Assembly (NCBI GenBank): GCA_005881495.1
Contig: VBHI01000154.1
Location: 1 to 14,924 of the forward strand
Direction: 5' to 3'
Origin: Chloroflexota bacterium
GTDB lineage: Bacteria > Chloroflexota > Ktedonobacteria > Ktedonobacterales > Ktedonobacteraceae
Length of the DNA stretch: 14,924 nucleotides
The position numbers were made by a program, and so were the translations under genes. The notes under the pieces are model-generated. The model was given only the letters and a program-made list of their open reading frames with translations, did no database searches and was not told the origin of the DNA. Positions 1-7,734 of the stretch are shown here, piece by piece (within the stretch, counting starts at the first letter, position 1; every line of letters starts with the position of its first letter).

Positions 1-20
1 CAATGACGAGGAGGAAAACG

Positions 21-1064
21 ATGCAGACATTATGGTTTATCCTGGTGGCGTTCATGCTCACCATGTATGTCGTCCTGGACGGCTTTGACCTGGGGGCCGG
101 AGTCATCCACCTGGTCGCCGCCCGCGATGAGCGAGAGCGCCGCACGATCCTGCGCGCGATTGGCCCGGTGTGGGACGGCAATGAAGTCTGGCTCATCGCC
201 GCTGCAGGCACGATGTTCTTCACCTTTCCGGTGCTGTATGCCTCCAGTTTCAGCGGGTTCTACCTGCCCTTGATCATGGTGCTCTGGTTCTTAATGCTGC
301 GCGGGGTCGCCGTGGAACTGCGCTCGCACCTCCCGAATCCGGTGTGGGTCGCGTTCTGGGATGGCCTCTTCTTTCTCGGGAGTACCCTGCTCGCGTTCTT
401 CTATGGCGTCGCGCTGGGCAATGTCATCCGGGGGGTGCCGCTCAATAGCACAGGAACCTTCTTCCTGCCCTTGTGGACCGATTTCAATCCGTACAGCTTG
501 AACCCCGGCATCCTGGACTGGTACACGATTCTGATCGGGCTGCTGGCGCTGGCGGCGCTGACGGCTCATGGGGCCAACTATCTGGCCGTGAAGACCGAGG
601 GGATCCTCCAGGCGCGCGCCCGGCGCATAGCCAGGCTCGCGTGGCTCAGCACGATAGTCCTGACGGTGCTGGCCACCCTGCTGACGTTCGCGGTGCAGCC
701 AGCGATAGGTGCGAGCTTCAGTCTCCGTCCCTGGGAGGTGATCTTTCCGCTGATCGCGCTGGTGGGACTCATCGGCATGGGCTACTTTCCTCTCAGGCAA
801 CGAGACCTGGCGGCGTTTGTTGCTTCGTGTGCCTACCTGGTGGGGTTGCTGGCGAGCACGGCCGTGACCCTGTATCCCCTGGTGCTGCCGGCGGTCAATC
901 CGGCCAATAGTCTGACAATCTATAACGCCTCGGCCTCCCCGTATGCCCAGGCGGTGGGGTTAGTCTGGTGGAGCATTGGCATGGTCCTGGCCATCCTCTA
1001 CTTAATCCTCACCTACCGGCTGTTCTGGGGCAAGGTGCGCCTGACGGAGACGATAGGCTACTAA
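21..1064 (+). CDS. cydB: Cytochrome bd ubiquinol oxidase subunit II (CydB)
   Basis: This is the membrane subunit that pairs with CydA in the quinol-oxidising, high-oxygen-affinity terminal oxidase of the plasma membrane. Family hallmarks are visible in order: LDGFDLG near residues 19-25, WDGNEVWL near 50, the SGFYLPL helix near 77, RGVAVELR near 94 and TAHGANYLAVKTEG in the middle. Hydrophobic helices run through to the C-terminus. The 347 residues match the family. I chose the ATG at 21 because GAGGAGG at 8-14 is well placed before it; an in-frame ATG at 3 precedes that ribosome site. A TGA at 4-6 may be the stop of an upstream gene such as cydA, so the pair would be translationally close, but this cannot be confirmed here. 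Nothing looks broken. Identity is very secure. Confidence 0.96.
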   Translation: MQTLWFILVAFMLTMYVVLDGFDLGAGVIHLVAARDERERRTILRAIGPVWDGNEVWLIAAAGTMFFTFPVLYASSFSGFYLPLIMVLWFLMLRGVAVELRSHLPNPVWVAFWDGLFFLGSTLLAFFYGVALGNVIRGVPLNSTGTFFLPLWTDFNPYSLNPGILDWYTILIGLLALAALTAHGANYLAVKTEGILQARARRIARLAWLSTIVLTVLATLLTFAVQPAIGASFSLRPWEVIFPLIALVGLIGMGYFPLRQRDLAAFVASCAYLVGLLASTAVTLYPLVLPAVNPANSLTIYNASASPYAQAVGLVWWSIGMVLAILYLILTYRLFWGKVRLTETIGY

Positions 1065-1085
1065 CGAGACATGAGTTGGATGGCA

Positions 1086-1114
1086 TTGTCACGCCAGCAC
1101 GTGGTCGATATCTC
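1086..1114 (+). promoter_or_regulatory. Weak candidate promoter of the esterase gene
   Basis: TTGTCA (1086-1091) and TATCTC (1109-1114) are separated by 17 nt, upstream of the esterase start at 1145. The -35 is good but the -10 is poor, so this is only a candidate. The gap from cydB is 80 nt. Confidence 0.25.
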
Positions 1115-1144
1115 TTGTAGGGTGGAACACGAAGTAAGTTCAAA

Positions 1145-2152
1145 ATGACCTTGAGAATGGAACAGTACACGTCTAGTAGTTCTGCTGGCAGTCGCCCGTA
1201 TTTTGTCTGTACCCCGACGAGCTACCAGGTTGGAACAGCCGTCCCGCTGCTCGTAATGTTGCATGGATGCGCACAGACAGCCGCAGACTTCGCCGCAGGT
1301 ACACACATGAATCAGTTGGCAGAACAGTATGGTTTCATTGTCGTGTATCCGCAGCAGACACCTGCCTATAATCGAAGCGTGTGTTGGAACTGGTTTACCC
1401 CTTCAAATCAAAGGCGTGGTCGTGGAGAACCAGCAAGTATTGCTGGAATTGTCCAGACTATGGTACAGCAGACTTCCCAATGGAGAATTGATACCAGCCG
1501 CATCTATGTCGCGGGTATCTCTGCTGGAGCGGCAATGGCTGTTATTCTCGGAGCCACCTACCCGGATATCTTCGCGGCTATCGGCGTGCACTCAGGAGTA
1601 GAGTATCAGGCAGCAACGAGCCTGACTCGTTCCCTCAAGGCCATGCAGCAAGGTGGTCCTGACCCGGCCCTGCAAGGACAGAGAGCGCTTGATGCGATGG
1701 AAAGGTTTTCACGTCGCGTTCCGACTATTGTGTTTCATGGCACAGATGACCCCATCATCTCTCCCATCAATGGGGATCAGACCGTGCAGCAATGGATGCA
1801 GACGGATCGGCTGACATCCAACGGGACCTATCAAGCCAACTTTGACCGTCCCAGCAGTACGACAGCCGGACAGGTAGCGGGTGGTCATGCCTACACTGTG
1901 TTCGGCTGGACTGATAGCACCGGGGAGGAAGTCCAGGTCTATTGGAAGGTCCAGGGTCTAGGACATGCGTGGTCAGGGGGCAGTGCCAACGGTTCGTTTA
2001 CTGACCCGCTGGGCCCGAACGCCAGCCTGGCTATGTACCAATTTTTTATGGGTCATCCGTTGAGGAGGACCGATGGTTCCCTTTGGAGAAGTCTGCGACG
2101 GGCCGTTGTAAACTTTTTCAAGCCAAAACAGAGGAGTGATGCTCCGCTTTAG
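1145..2152 (+). CDS. PHB depolymerase-family (LpqC-like) esterase
   Basis: This is an alpha/beta-hydrolase of the type-1 short-chain polyhydroxyalkanoate depolymerase/feruloyl esterase family, 335 residues. The oxyanion region LHGCAQ is at residues 39-44. The nucleophile elbow GISAGAAM puts the catalytic serine at 126, followed by a candidate Asp202 (HGTDDP) and His274 (GLGHAWSGG). CWNWF near 80-84 is also typical of the family. The N-terminus shows no convincing signal peptide, although many relatives are secreted. The protein may therefore act inside the cell, on native PHB granules or other esters, or be exported without a classical signal. The likely substrates are polyester or aryl esters; the sequence alone does not decide. 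The start is uncertain because there is no strong Shine-Dalgarno; the ATG at 1157 is an alternative. It appears to be transcribed separately from cydB and from the aro-like cluster. Confidence 0.85.
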   Translation: MTLRMEQYTSSSSAGSRPYFVCTPTSYQVGTAVPLLVMLHGCAQTAADFAAGTHMNQLAEQYGFIVVYPQQTPAYNRSVCWNWFTPSNQRRGRGEPASIAGIVQTMVQQTSQWRIDTSRIYVAGISAGAAMAVILGATYPDIFAAIGVHSGVEYQAATSLTRSLKAMQQGGPDPALQGQRALDAMERFSRRVPTIVFHGTDDPIISPINGDQTVQQWMQTDRLTSNGTYQANFDRPSSTTAGQVAGGHAYTVFGWTDSTGEEVQVYWKVQGLGHAWSGGSANGSFTDPLGPNASLAMYQFFMGHPLRRTDGSLWRSLRRAVVNFFKPKQRSDAPL

Positions 2153-2217
2153 CAAACGCACCCATCAGTTATTAACGCCAACTCACCAACTCACAGATGC
2201 ACTTCGCATTCGAAACA

Positions 2218-2246
2218 TTGCCTTTTGTGGCTTCTCATGCTATATT
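2218..2246 (+). promoter_or_regulatory. Promoter of the aro-like cluster
   Basis: TTGCCT (2218-2223), 17 nt, then TATATT (2241-2246) preceded by TGC, an extended -10. Transcription would begin near 2253, giving a roughly 90-nt leader before aroQ at 2343. It is the best sigma-70-type match between the esterase stop and the cluster. Confidence 0.55.
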
Positions 2247-2342
2247 GGGCATCACAAGAAAACGTTATTAATGTTGTGCGTGATCAAAAAGTTGGTACGA
2301 CAATAGTCCTACAAGATGTACAGGAGAGGATACAAAAAGTAC

Positions 2343-2783
2343 ATGAAAATCTTAGTGGTACATGGGCCAAACCTGAATATGTTAGGCAAAAGAGATCCGA
2401 CAAAATACGGGACACTAACGATGGCTGATATTAATAAACAGCTACAAACTATTGCCGTTGAAATAGATTGCGAACTTGAATTTTTTCAATCAAACCATGA
2501 AGGTGCAATCATAGATTTTTTACAGCGAGAGTCATCGCGAGCAGCCGACGGTGTCATTATTAATCCTGGGGCACTGGTGCGTTATGGCTATTGTCTCAGG
2601 CAGGCACTCGTTGACCTGGGAAAACCTGCCATCGAAGTACATATGTCTGACATCCACAAAACGGGCATCAACAAAACAGTCAATGTCCTGGAAGACATAC
2701 GTATTGATCAAATAGTTGGCCTGAAAGAGCAAAGCTATTATGAAGCACTGAAAAAATTAGTCAATTATGTGAGAGCGAATTAA
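2343..2783 (+). CDS. aroQ: Type II 3-dehydroquinate dehydratase-like protein
   Basis: The fold of a type II dehydroquinase (dehydroquinate to dehydroshikimate) is clear: HGPNLNMLG at residues 7-15, the mobile-loop Arg17 and catalytic Tyr22 in RDPTKYG, SNHEG at 50-54, INPGA at 73-77 and EVHMSDIH at 98-105. The length of 146 is exactly family-like. It departs from the usual active site. The His of NPGA(Y)TH is Arg80, and the two arginines of the usual HxREEFR segment are Thr107 and Lys111. These normally bind the substrate, so activity on dehydroquinate is uncertain. I chose ATG 2343, not the in-frame ATG at 2316, because AGGAGAGG (2322-2329) lies between them and the protein then begins as homologues do. 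It is first in a four-gene operon, 4 nt before aroA, and AT-richer than its surroundings. Confidence 0.8.
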   Translation: MKILVVHGPNLNMLGKRDPTKYGTLTMADINKQLQTIAVEIDCELEFFQSNHEGAIIDFLQRESSRAADGVIINPGALVRYGYCLRQALVDLGKPAIEVHMSDIHKTGINKTVNVLEDIRIDQIVGLKEQSYYEALKKLVNYVRAN

Positions 2784-2787
2784 CACT

Positions 2788-4104
2788 ATGCAAGTATTTT
2801 TAAAAGTTACGAAAAGCCAAAATTTGAAAGGCGAGGTGCGTATGCCACGGAGTAAAACGCATTCTTTTCGAGCGTTAATCCTGGCGTCGCTCGCTGATGG
2901 AACATCATTTGTGAGAAATCCAAAACTCAGTGGTGATTGGCATGAAGCAGTGAAGGCAATGAGAATGTATGGCGCGAAAATTGAAGAAATAGAAAAAAAA
3001 GTTTTTCGTGTGAAAGGGGTAGGAGGTAGTTTACAAACGCCAGCAGATGTCATCAATGTCAATAATTCTGGTACCATGCTCTTCTTTGTTGCAGGAGTAG
3101 CTGCTGCGTGCCCCGGATGGTCGGTTATTACCGGAGATGAATCAATACGGACACTCAGAAAAATCTCAAAAAATTTGTTCGAACCATTTCAAGAATTGGG
3201 CGCTGAGATATTATCGACAAAAAATGATGGCATGGCGCCACTTGTGATCAGAGGAAAAGTAAATGGAGGAGTAGCACATATGGATGGTGTTGGCTGTCAA
3301 CCCGTTTTTAGTGTACTCATTGCATCTGTATTTTCCGAAAAACCGGTTGAAGTGTTTGCAAGAAATCCCGGGGAAAGAGCATATATCGACCTTTTGTTAT
3401 ACTGGTTTCGCAAAGTGGGCTTACAGTATGAAAATGTTGATAACAAACATGAGCATTACAAATTTCCTGGCAATACACCTCCCCAGGCGTTTGATGCGGA
3501 AATACCTTTTGAATGGTCTGTTCCCGCGTATCCTCTGCTTGCGGCCATTCTTACGCCTCGTTCAGAAATAACCGTACGAGGTATGAACTGGGAAGACCCC
3601 TATGGAGACAAACAGGTGATTGCTGTTCTACAACACATGGGTGCCGATATAACCATCGATGGTGATGCTTTAACCGCCAGAACCAGTGAGCTTCATGGCA
3701 TTGAAGTCGACATGAATGATCTACCGGATCAAGTTCCAACGGTAGCAGTCGCAGCATGCTTTGCAAAAGGGACAACCATCATCAAAAATGCAGTCACTGC
3801 ACGCTGGAAGGAATGCGACAGAATTGCTGCTACCTGTAAAGAGCTGTCTAAGATGGGCGCTAACGTTATTGAAAAAGAGGATGGGCTGATTATCGACCAG
3901 GATGGCACCTGGAAATTACAAGCCGCACACCTAGATGGGTATTATGATCACCGCATGGTGTTGTCGTTGGCTCTTGCCGCTATGCAAGTAGAAGGCGAAA
4001 CGCTCATTTCTGATGCACAAATGGTGGAAAAATCATTTGAAAATTTCATCCCGGACATGACAAACATTGGCGCAAATTTTGAGTTAGTGGAAGAAACAGC
4101 ATGA
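2788..4104 (+). CDS. aroA: EPSP synthase-like enolpyruvyl transferase (AroA family)
   Basis: 438 residues, full length for 5-enolpyruvylshikimate-3-phosphate synthase. Conserved catalytic and PEP-side residues are present: Lys23 and Arg28 (SKTHSFR), Gly95-Thr96, Gln171, the Asp of DMNDLPDQ, Lys341/Glu342/Arg345 (RWKECDR), Asp387-His388-Arg389-Met and the late VEKSF lysine. Many shikimate-3-phosphate contacts differ from the E. coli pattern by my eye alignment: Ser23 to Thr24, the Ser-Ser before Gln171 to Gly-Cys, Ser197 to Glu196, Asn336 to Thr337, and the arginine after NAGTAM to Phe99. It may be a divergent true EPSP synthase or act on a related cyclitol; some AroA homologues in natural-product pathways dehydrate shikimate. 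It follows aroQ by 4 nt and overlaps aroK by ATGA. Codon use is A/T-rich. Confidence 0.8.
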   Translation: MQVFLKVTKSQNLKGEVRMPRSKTHSFRALILASLADGTSFVRNPKLSGDWHEAVKAMRMYGAKIEEIEKKVFRVKGVGGSLQTPADVINVNNSGTMLFFVAGVAAACPGWSVITGDESIRTLRKISKNLFEPFQELGAEILSTKNDGMAPLVIRGKVNGGVAHMDGVGCQPVFSVLIASVFSEKPVEVFARNPGERAYIDLLLYWFRKVGLQYENVDNKHEHYKFPGNTPPQAFDAEIPFEWSVPAYPLLAAILTPRSEITVRGMNWEDPYGDKQVIAVLQHMGADITIDGDALTARTSELHGIEVDMNDLPDQVPTVAVAACFAKGTTIIKNAVTARWKECDRIAATCKELSKMGANVIEKEDGLIIDQDGTWKLQAAHLDGYYDHRMVLSLALAAMQVEGETLISDAQMVEKSFENFIPDMTNIGANFELVEETA

Positions 4105-4646
4105 GAATTATTATCGTTGGTATGAAAGGATGTGGAAAAACAACGCTAGGGACATTATTGGCAGAGAAGTTGCAAATACCATTTATTGACTCCGATGCTT
4201 CTATTGAAAAAATGCACGAACAGGAGAGGGGTGAAGCTATTCCTTTCCGCGAGATCTTTAAGAAATATGGAGAACAGTATTTTAGTGCTTTGGATTCGAA
4301 AACTTTAAAGCAGATTGCGAAAGAATTTGGTAATACGGACTTTGTCTTTGCATGTGGGGGACGAACCCCTTTACAAGAGGAAAATCAGGAAATTTTATCC
4401 GGACTTGGGAAAGTCATTTTTTTGAAAGTCGAGAAAGCAGTTCTTTTAAAACGCATCCTTGCTCAGGGCATCCCTGCGTTTTTTCCTTATCCAGCTGATC
4501 CTGACAAATCACTTGATGAATTATTAACGGAGAGGTTGCCTGCATATCAAAAATTAGCAGATTTAACTATAGATGTCAGTGAGGGGACATCTGAGGAAGT
4601 AGTGAATACCATTCTGACGGAATTAAGGGCCTATGGCAAGAATTAA
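4101..4646 (+). CDS. aroK: Shikimate kinase-like P-loop kinase (AroK family)
   Basis: 181 residues. The Walker A loop GMKGCGKT occupies residues 7-14, followed by FIDSDASIE (28-36) with the shikimate-binding Asp32, and IFKKYGE near 52-58. Three normal shikimate-kinase features are altered. The arginine after GExxF is Ser62, the third glycine of the GGG loop is Arg88 (CGGR), and the LID RPLL is replaced by GIPAFF. The later arginine in ERLPAYQKLAD is kept. The phosphoacceptor pocket is therefore likely modified, while ATP binding looks intact. The start overlaps the aroA stop by 4 nt and the end overlaps aroE by 14 nt, so translational coupling is likely. Expected role: ATP-dependent phosphorylation of shikimate or an analogue. 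Confidence 0.78.
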   Translation: MRIIIVGMKGCGKTTLGTLLAEKLQIPFIDSDASIEKMHEQERGEAIPFREIFKKYGEQYFSALDSKTLKQIAKEFGNTDFVFACGGRTPLQEENQEILSGLGKVIFLKVEKAVLLKRILAQGIPAFFPYPADPDKSLDELLTERLPAYQKLADLTIDVSEGTSEEVVNTILTELRAYGKN

Positions 4647-5448
4647 TGGCGAAACGCAAATTATTGGCTTCTTTGGATCAACGTACAAAACAAGCAAGAT
4701 GTATGCCATGTATAATGCCGCTTTTGAAGCATTAGGGCTTAATTATGTCTATGTCCCATTGATAGTTAATGACTTAGAAAAAGCAATCGAGGGAGTGCGT
4801 CATTTAGGAATAAAAGCCATTGGGGTGACGACACCCTATAAAATCGATGTCATGCCCTACCTTGATGAATTGGATAACGATGCAAGAAGAATTGGAGCAG
4901 TCAATGCTATCATTAATAATAATGGCAAGGTACTTGGAGCAAATACAGATGGAAAAGGAGCAGTTAAAGCACTACAAGAAGTAACGGGTATTGCTGGAAA
5001 GAAAGTATTATTACTAGGCGCTGGTGGAGCAGCAAGAGCTATCGCGTTTGCTATTGCAGACGAAGGAGGGGATGTAATTATTGTAAATAGGACAAAAGAT
5101 GCAGCAGAAGATCTGGCAAAGGCAGTTGATTGTAAATACGAAACTGTAGATAAGCTAGAACAAGAAATAAAAGGTGCTCATGTTGTGATCAATGCAACTT
5201 CAGTGGGCATGGTGCCGACTGAAAACGAAACATTAGTAAAGAAAGCATTATTCTCGTCAGAATTAATCGTGATGGATCTTGTCTCTCATCCAAAAGAAAC
5301 AAAATTACTAAGAGAAGCAAAAGAAAGAGGATGCAAAATAGTCTATGGCGATCGCATGCTTTTCTGGCAAGGTGTGCTGAAATTTAAAGTCTATACTGGA
5401 GTAGAACCGCCAATTGAAGTAATGGAAAAGGCTCTAAGTAACTGCTAG
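4633..5448 (+). CDS. aroE: Shikimate dehydrogenase-like protein (AroE family)
   Basis: 271 residues, an NADP-dependent reductase of dehydroshikimate or an analogue. Visible are YNAAFEALGL (27-36), TTPYK with catalytic Lys70, IGAVNAI, NTDGKG with catalytic Asp106, the Rossmann LGAGGAARA, VNRT (typical of NADP preference), NATSVGM and the C-terminal WQGVLKF glutamine. The N-terminal substrate-binding HSxSP motif reads TSKMY, and GxNVTxPxK reads AIGVTTPYK, so the pocket differs somewhat, although less than in the three upstream genes. It starts 14 nt before the aroK stop in another frame. It closes the four-gene cluster and ends 23 nt from a convergent gene. No DAHP synthase, dehydroquinate synthase or chorismate synthase lies nearby. 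Confidence 0.85.
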   Translation: MARINGETQIIGFFGSTYKTSKMYAMYNAAFEALGLNYVYVPLIVNDLEKAIEGVRHLGIKAIGVTTPYKIDVMPYLDELDNDARRIGAVNAIINNNGKVLGANTDGKGAVKALQEVTGIAGKKVLLLGAGGAARAIAFAIADEGGDVIIVNRTKDAAEDLAKAVDCKYETVDKLEQEIKGAHVVINATSVGMVPTENETLVKKALFSSELIVMDLVSHPKETKLLREAKERGCKIVYGDRMLFWQGVLKFKVYTGVEPPIEVMEKALSNC

Positions 5449-5471
5449 CACGATCTTTTCAAGATTGAAGG

Positions 5472-6170
5472 TTAATCCTCGACGAATTTGCCAAGCAACT
5501 TGAGCGTAATGCCAAGCGCAAGAATAATAGCGGCGTTGACGCCCAGTTCGATCATCGCGCTACTAAACTCCTGCTGGGTCAATTTTGACCCGCTTTCGAC
5601 AGAGAGCCTGGCACCAATTGAAAGAATGCCTCGTGTGGCGGAGACAATGCCAATGAAGAGAAATGGACGCAACGAAGTTACGTGGGATTTAAGGTAGTGA
5701 ATGATGGTTCCAAGCAATTCTATGATGATCAGGACAAGGAGCAGATCGGAAACGAGCTTAATAATGCCATCAGCCACATCTGATGGGGCCAGGTTTGAGT
5801 TTAGCATTGAATTGGTAAAATCCCAGAAGCTGTAGCCGAGTGCGAAGAGCGCAGCGAGGAAGAAACAGATACCAACAATTGTGTAGATAATTGAATTGCC
5901 TCGTTCGAGTAGATTGCCGGAAAAACCGGCAATACGATCTTCTTGCGCATGCTGATTATTATAGGTTTCTTTAGCGTCTGTTTGAAGCGGGGCTTCTGAC
6001 CGGTTACCTTGCTCGCTAACTTCGATACTAGGGTCTGTCATTCCTCCATGTTCCTCACTGACCAGAACATCTTTTTTCAGTATAGTCGTTGCAGATGTGT
6101 GTTTCTGCTGTGCGGCTGAGCCCTGACTTGAGCTTACCCGAATGACTGCCTGGTGGAAGAACCCTGTCAT
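5472..6170 (-). CDS. PsiE-like (phosphate-starvation-inducible E family) membrane protein
   Basis: 232 residues. The first 90 or so are polar, low in structure and rich in Ser, Gln, Glu and Thr. Four hydrophobic segments follow, near 94-116, 134-157, 168-185 and 208-226. The stretch IELLGTIIHYLKSH followed by LRPFLFIGIVSATRGIL matches the PsiE pattern of a second helix ending in YLxxH and a third helix with an arginine near its end. PsiE proteins are integral membrane proteins of unclear function; phosphate control is known for E. coli psiE but no Pho box is visible here. The start has only a weak GGA upstream, and an internal ATG at 6041 next to GGAGGA is an alternative. The gene converges on aroE and is not obviously linked to its neighbours. 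Confidence 0.65.
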   Translation of the reverse strand: MTGFFHQAVIRVSSSQGSAAQQKHTSATTILKKDVLVSEEHGGMTDPSIEVSEQGNRSEAPLQTDAKETYNNQHAQEDRIAGFSGNLLERGNSIIYTIVGICFFLAALFALGYSFWDFTNSMLNSNLAPSDVADGIIKLVSDLLLVLIIIELLGTIIHYLKSHVTSLRPFLFIGIVSATRGILSIGARLSVESGSKLTQQEFSSAMIELGVNAAIILALGITLKLLGKFVED

Positions 6171-6209
6171 ATTTCCATCAGTTGTTGCTTAGCCAGCACC
6201 TGTCATCCC

Positions 6210-6815
6210 TTATGATATCACACCTAATAGGCTAGCCTTGCTGCTCACTATGGTTTGCCGTCTAGGGGGGACTCGCTCTGGTTCGTGCGCTTCCTGCTCC
6301 GACGTAGGAAGCGAGATGAGCGCATAAGCTGAACACGAGGTGCAGATGGAGATGCCTAAGCCGAACGGGCGTAATTTGGTACGCAGCTCGGAGAGCACAT
6401 TGTAGAGTTGCTTCAATTCCTTTCTCCACGTGCCCCGTGCCTGGGCACACTCCAGGTGCAATCGTGCCTCCTGCACAACAAAATGCCACTCTTCTTCGGC
6501 GTCTCTCCGAAGTGAGAAGAGCCCGTCGAATAGTCCCTGGTACGAACAGAAGAGGCTCGCGTAGAGGACCTCGTGCGGACAGTAGTGCGGGGACTCCAGC
6601 AGGGGGAGCAGGAGGCGCATTTGGAGTTCGGTCGTCAGTCTCTGCAGCAGAATCGGGTTCGCGCTCGCTGAGTTCGTCGATACGAGCGAGACGACCAGGC
6701 AGTCCGAATTCACGCTAAGCGCCTGGTCAACAGGCAGCAATCCATCCAGGGAAAATAAGGGAAGTTCGCTTTCCCGCCCGTCAACGAACGATGGTACAAC
6801 GCTCATTTTTTTCAT
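6210..6815 (-). CDS. Small winged-helix-like protein, paralogue A
   Basis: 201 residues, close paralogue of the protein at 8105-8629 on the opposite strand. I do not recognise a named family. The segment LLLPLLESPHYCPHEVLYASLF resembles the first helices of an OmpR-type winged helix. LYNVLSELRTKLRPFGLGI followed by a strand ending SAYALISLP resembles its recognition helix plus wing (compare the pattern SRLRRKL...GYRL). A DNA-binding role is therefore an inference. An N-terminal 40-residue segment and a charged C-terminal tail (about 170-201), absent from the paralogue, flank this domain. AAGGAG sits 6 nt upstream of ATG 6815, so the start is firm. It lies 59 nt after the iclR stop on the same strand and is probably cotranscribed with it. 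Confidence 0.6.
   Translation of the reverse strand: MKKMSVVPSFVDGRESELPLFSLDGLLPVDQALSVNSDCLVVSLVSTNSASANPILLQRLTTELQMRLLLPLLESPHYCPHEVLYASLFCSYQGLFDGLFSLRRDAEEEWHFVVQEARLHLECAQARGTWRKELKQLYNVLSELRTKLRPFGLGISICTSCSAYALISLPTSEQEAHEPERVPPRRQTIVSSKASLLGVIS
6541..6660 (-). repeat. Nearly identical inverted core repeat, arm A
   Basis: The reverse complement of this 120-bp segment matches 8260-8379 with 3 mismatches. The adjacent 60 bp (6661-6720 against 8200-8259) has 9 mismatches. It lies within paralogue A and encodes the TELQMRLLLPLLESPHY region. The uneven divergence suggests gene conversion or strong constraint. Confidence 0.85.
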
Positions 6816-6874
6816 GGCTCTCTCCTTTCATCCTTAAGTGGCTCTGGAGATGGATTTCTTCCATATAAGAGTTG

Positions 6875-7699
6875 CTACCTGGTTTCTAACAAGCGAGAAA
6901 TCGCCTCTGCTCCCGCCTGCAACTGCTGCCCGGCGCGTCGCATCGCATCATCATCGAACTGTGAAACGAAGCCGAAGACGCAGAGGAGGGCTACTGGTAA
7001 CCCGGTCGGGCCAGTAATGGGAACCGCTACAATATTCACACCCGTCAAATACTCCTCATGGCACATGTCTATGCCTGTACGGGCCGTCTCCTCTACTGAA
7101 GCTAGAAACTGTTCAGGATCCATAATTGAATGCTCTGTAAGGCGAGGGAGGGAATGCGTGCGCAGGAAGGCTCGGCGCTGCTCCACCGTCCAACTCGCGA
7201 GTACAAGACGCCCCATGGCTCCTGTAAGCAGAGGTATGCGCGTCCCTAGTGGAACCGAGATATGTGGCAACGGATGCACGCTTCCGTCTTCGACTGACTC
7301 GACGAGGCAGATTGTTTCATATTCTACACGAAATAAGAAGATGGTCTCACCGATACTTGTCGCAAGACGATGCATAGCTGGGAGAGCAATGCGTCGCAAA
7401 CTAGTACTCTGTACATTGGTTGCCAGATTGTACATGCGCTGCCCAAGAACATACTGCCGATCTTCAGACTGTTCGACGACCCTGCAGCTCTCCAGTGTTT
7501 TGAGCAACCCATGGATGCTTCCTTTACTCATCTGGAGCTTACGCGATAGCTCAGACAAAGTCAGCCCCTCCTCCGACATGCTCAGAAGATCCAGTAGTCG
7601 AAAAGCCCGTACAACCATGGGCGCAGGTGACACAGTTGCTGAATCAGCAGCGAGTTCAATACCCTCTCGTTCATGATACTGAACAAATCGTTCTTCCAT
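6875..7699 (-). CDS. IclR-family transcriptional regulator
   Basis: 274 residues. An N-terminal winged helix-turn-helix (about 28-90; VVRAFRLLDLLS, LTLSELSRKLQMSKGSIHGLLKTLE) is followed by an IclR effector domain with PHISVPLGTRIPLLTGAMGRL, a GIDMCHEEYLTGVNIVAVPI segment and a closing VALLCVFG. IclR proteins of the PcaR/PcaU/PobR type govern aromatic catabolism. This gene is transcribed away from, and lies 1.3 kb upstream of, a catechol meta-cleavage operon, so it is the best candidate regulator; the effector is unknown. About 27 residues precede the usual start of the family. ATG 7699 has no Shine-Dalgarno but is placed exactly where transcription from the promoter at 7706-7734 should begin, supporting a leaderless start. 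It is flanked by inverted paralogues A and B. Confidence 0.9.
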   Translation of the reverse strand: MEERFVQYHEREGIELAADSATVSPAPMVVRAFRLLDLLSMSEEGLTLSELSRKLQMSKGSIHGLLKTLESCRVVEQSEDRQYVLGQRMYNLATNVQSTSLRRIALPAMHRLATSIGETIFLFRVEYETICLVESVEDGSVHPLPHISVPLGTRIPLLTGAMGRLVLASWTVEQRRAFLRTHSLPRLTEHSIMDPEQFLASVEETARTGIDMCHEEYLTGVNIVAVPITGPTGLPVALLCVFGFVSQFDDDAMRRAGQQLQAGAEAISRLLETR

Positions 7700-7705
7700 A
7701 TAAAC

Positions 7706-7734
7706 ATTATGTAGTGATGAAAGGCATTTGTCAA
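7706..7734 (-). promoter_or_regulatory. iclR promoter, predicted leaderless
   Basis: Read on the minus strand: TTGACA (7734-7729), exactly 17 nt, CATAAT (7711-7706). The first base of the iclR ATG (7699) is the seventh nucleotide after the -10 box, the normal initiation distance. No Shine-Dalgarno is present. Confidence 0.7.

Noticed and set aside
291..800. Minus-strand frame within cydB
   Set aside because: It is antisense to a full-length CydB with all family motifs, and its composition is highly charged and family-less.
5449..5471. GATCTT/AAGATT mini-hairpin between aroE and the PsiE-like gene as a terminator
   Set aside because: It has only six weak pairs including a G-T and no T-run; convergent termination there is plausible but not shown by the sequence.
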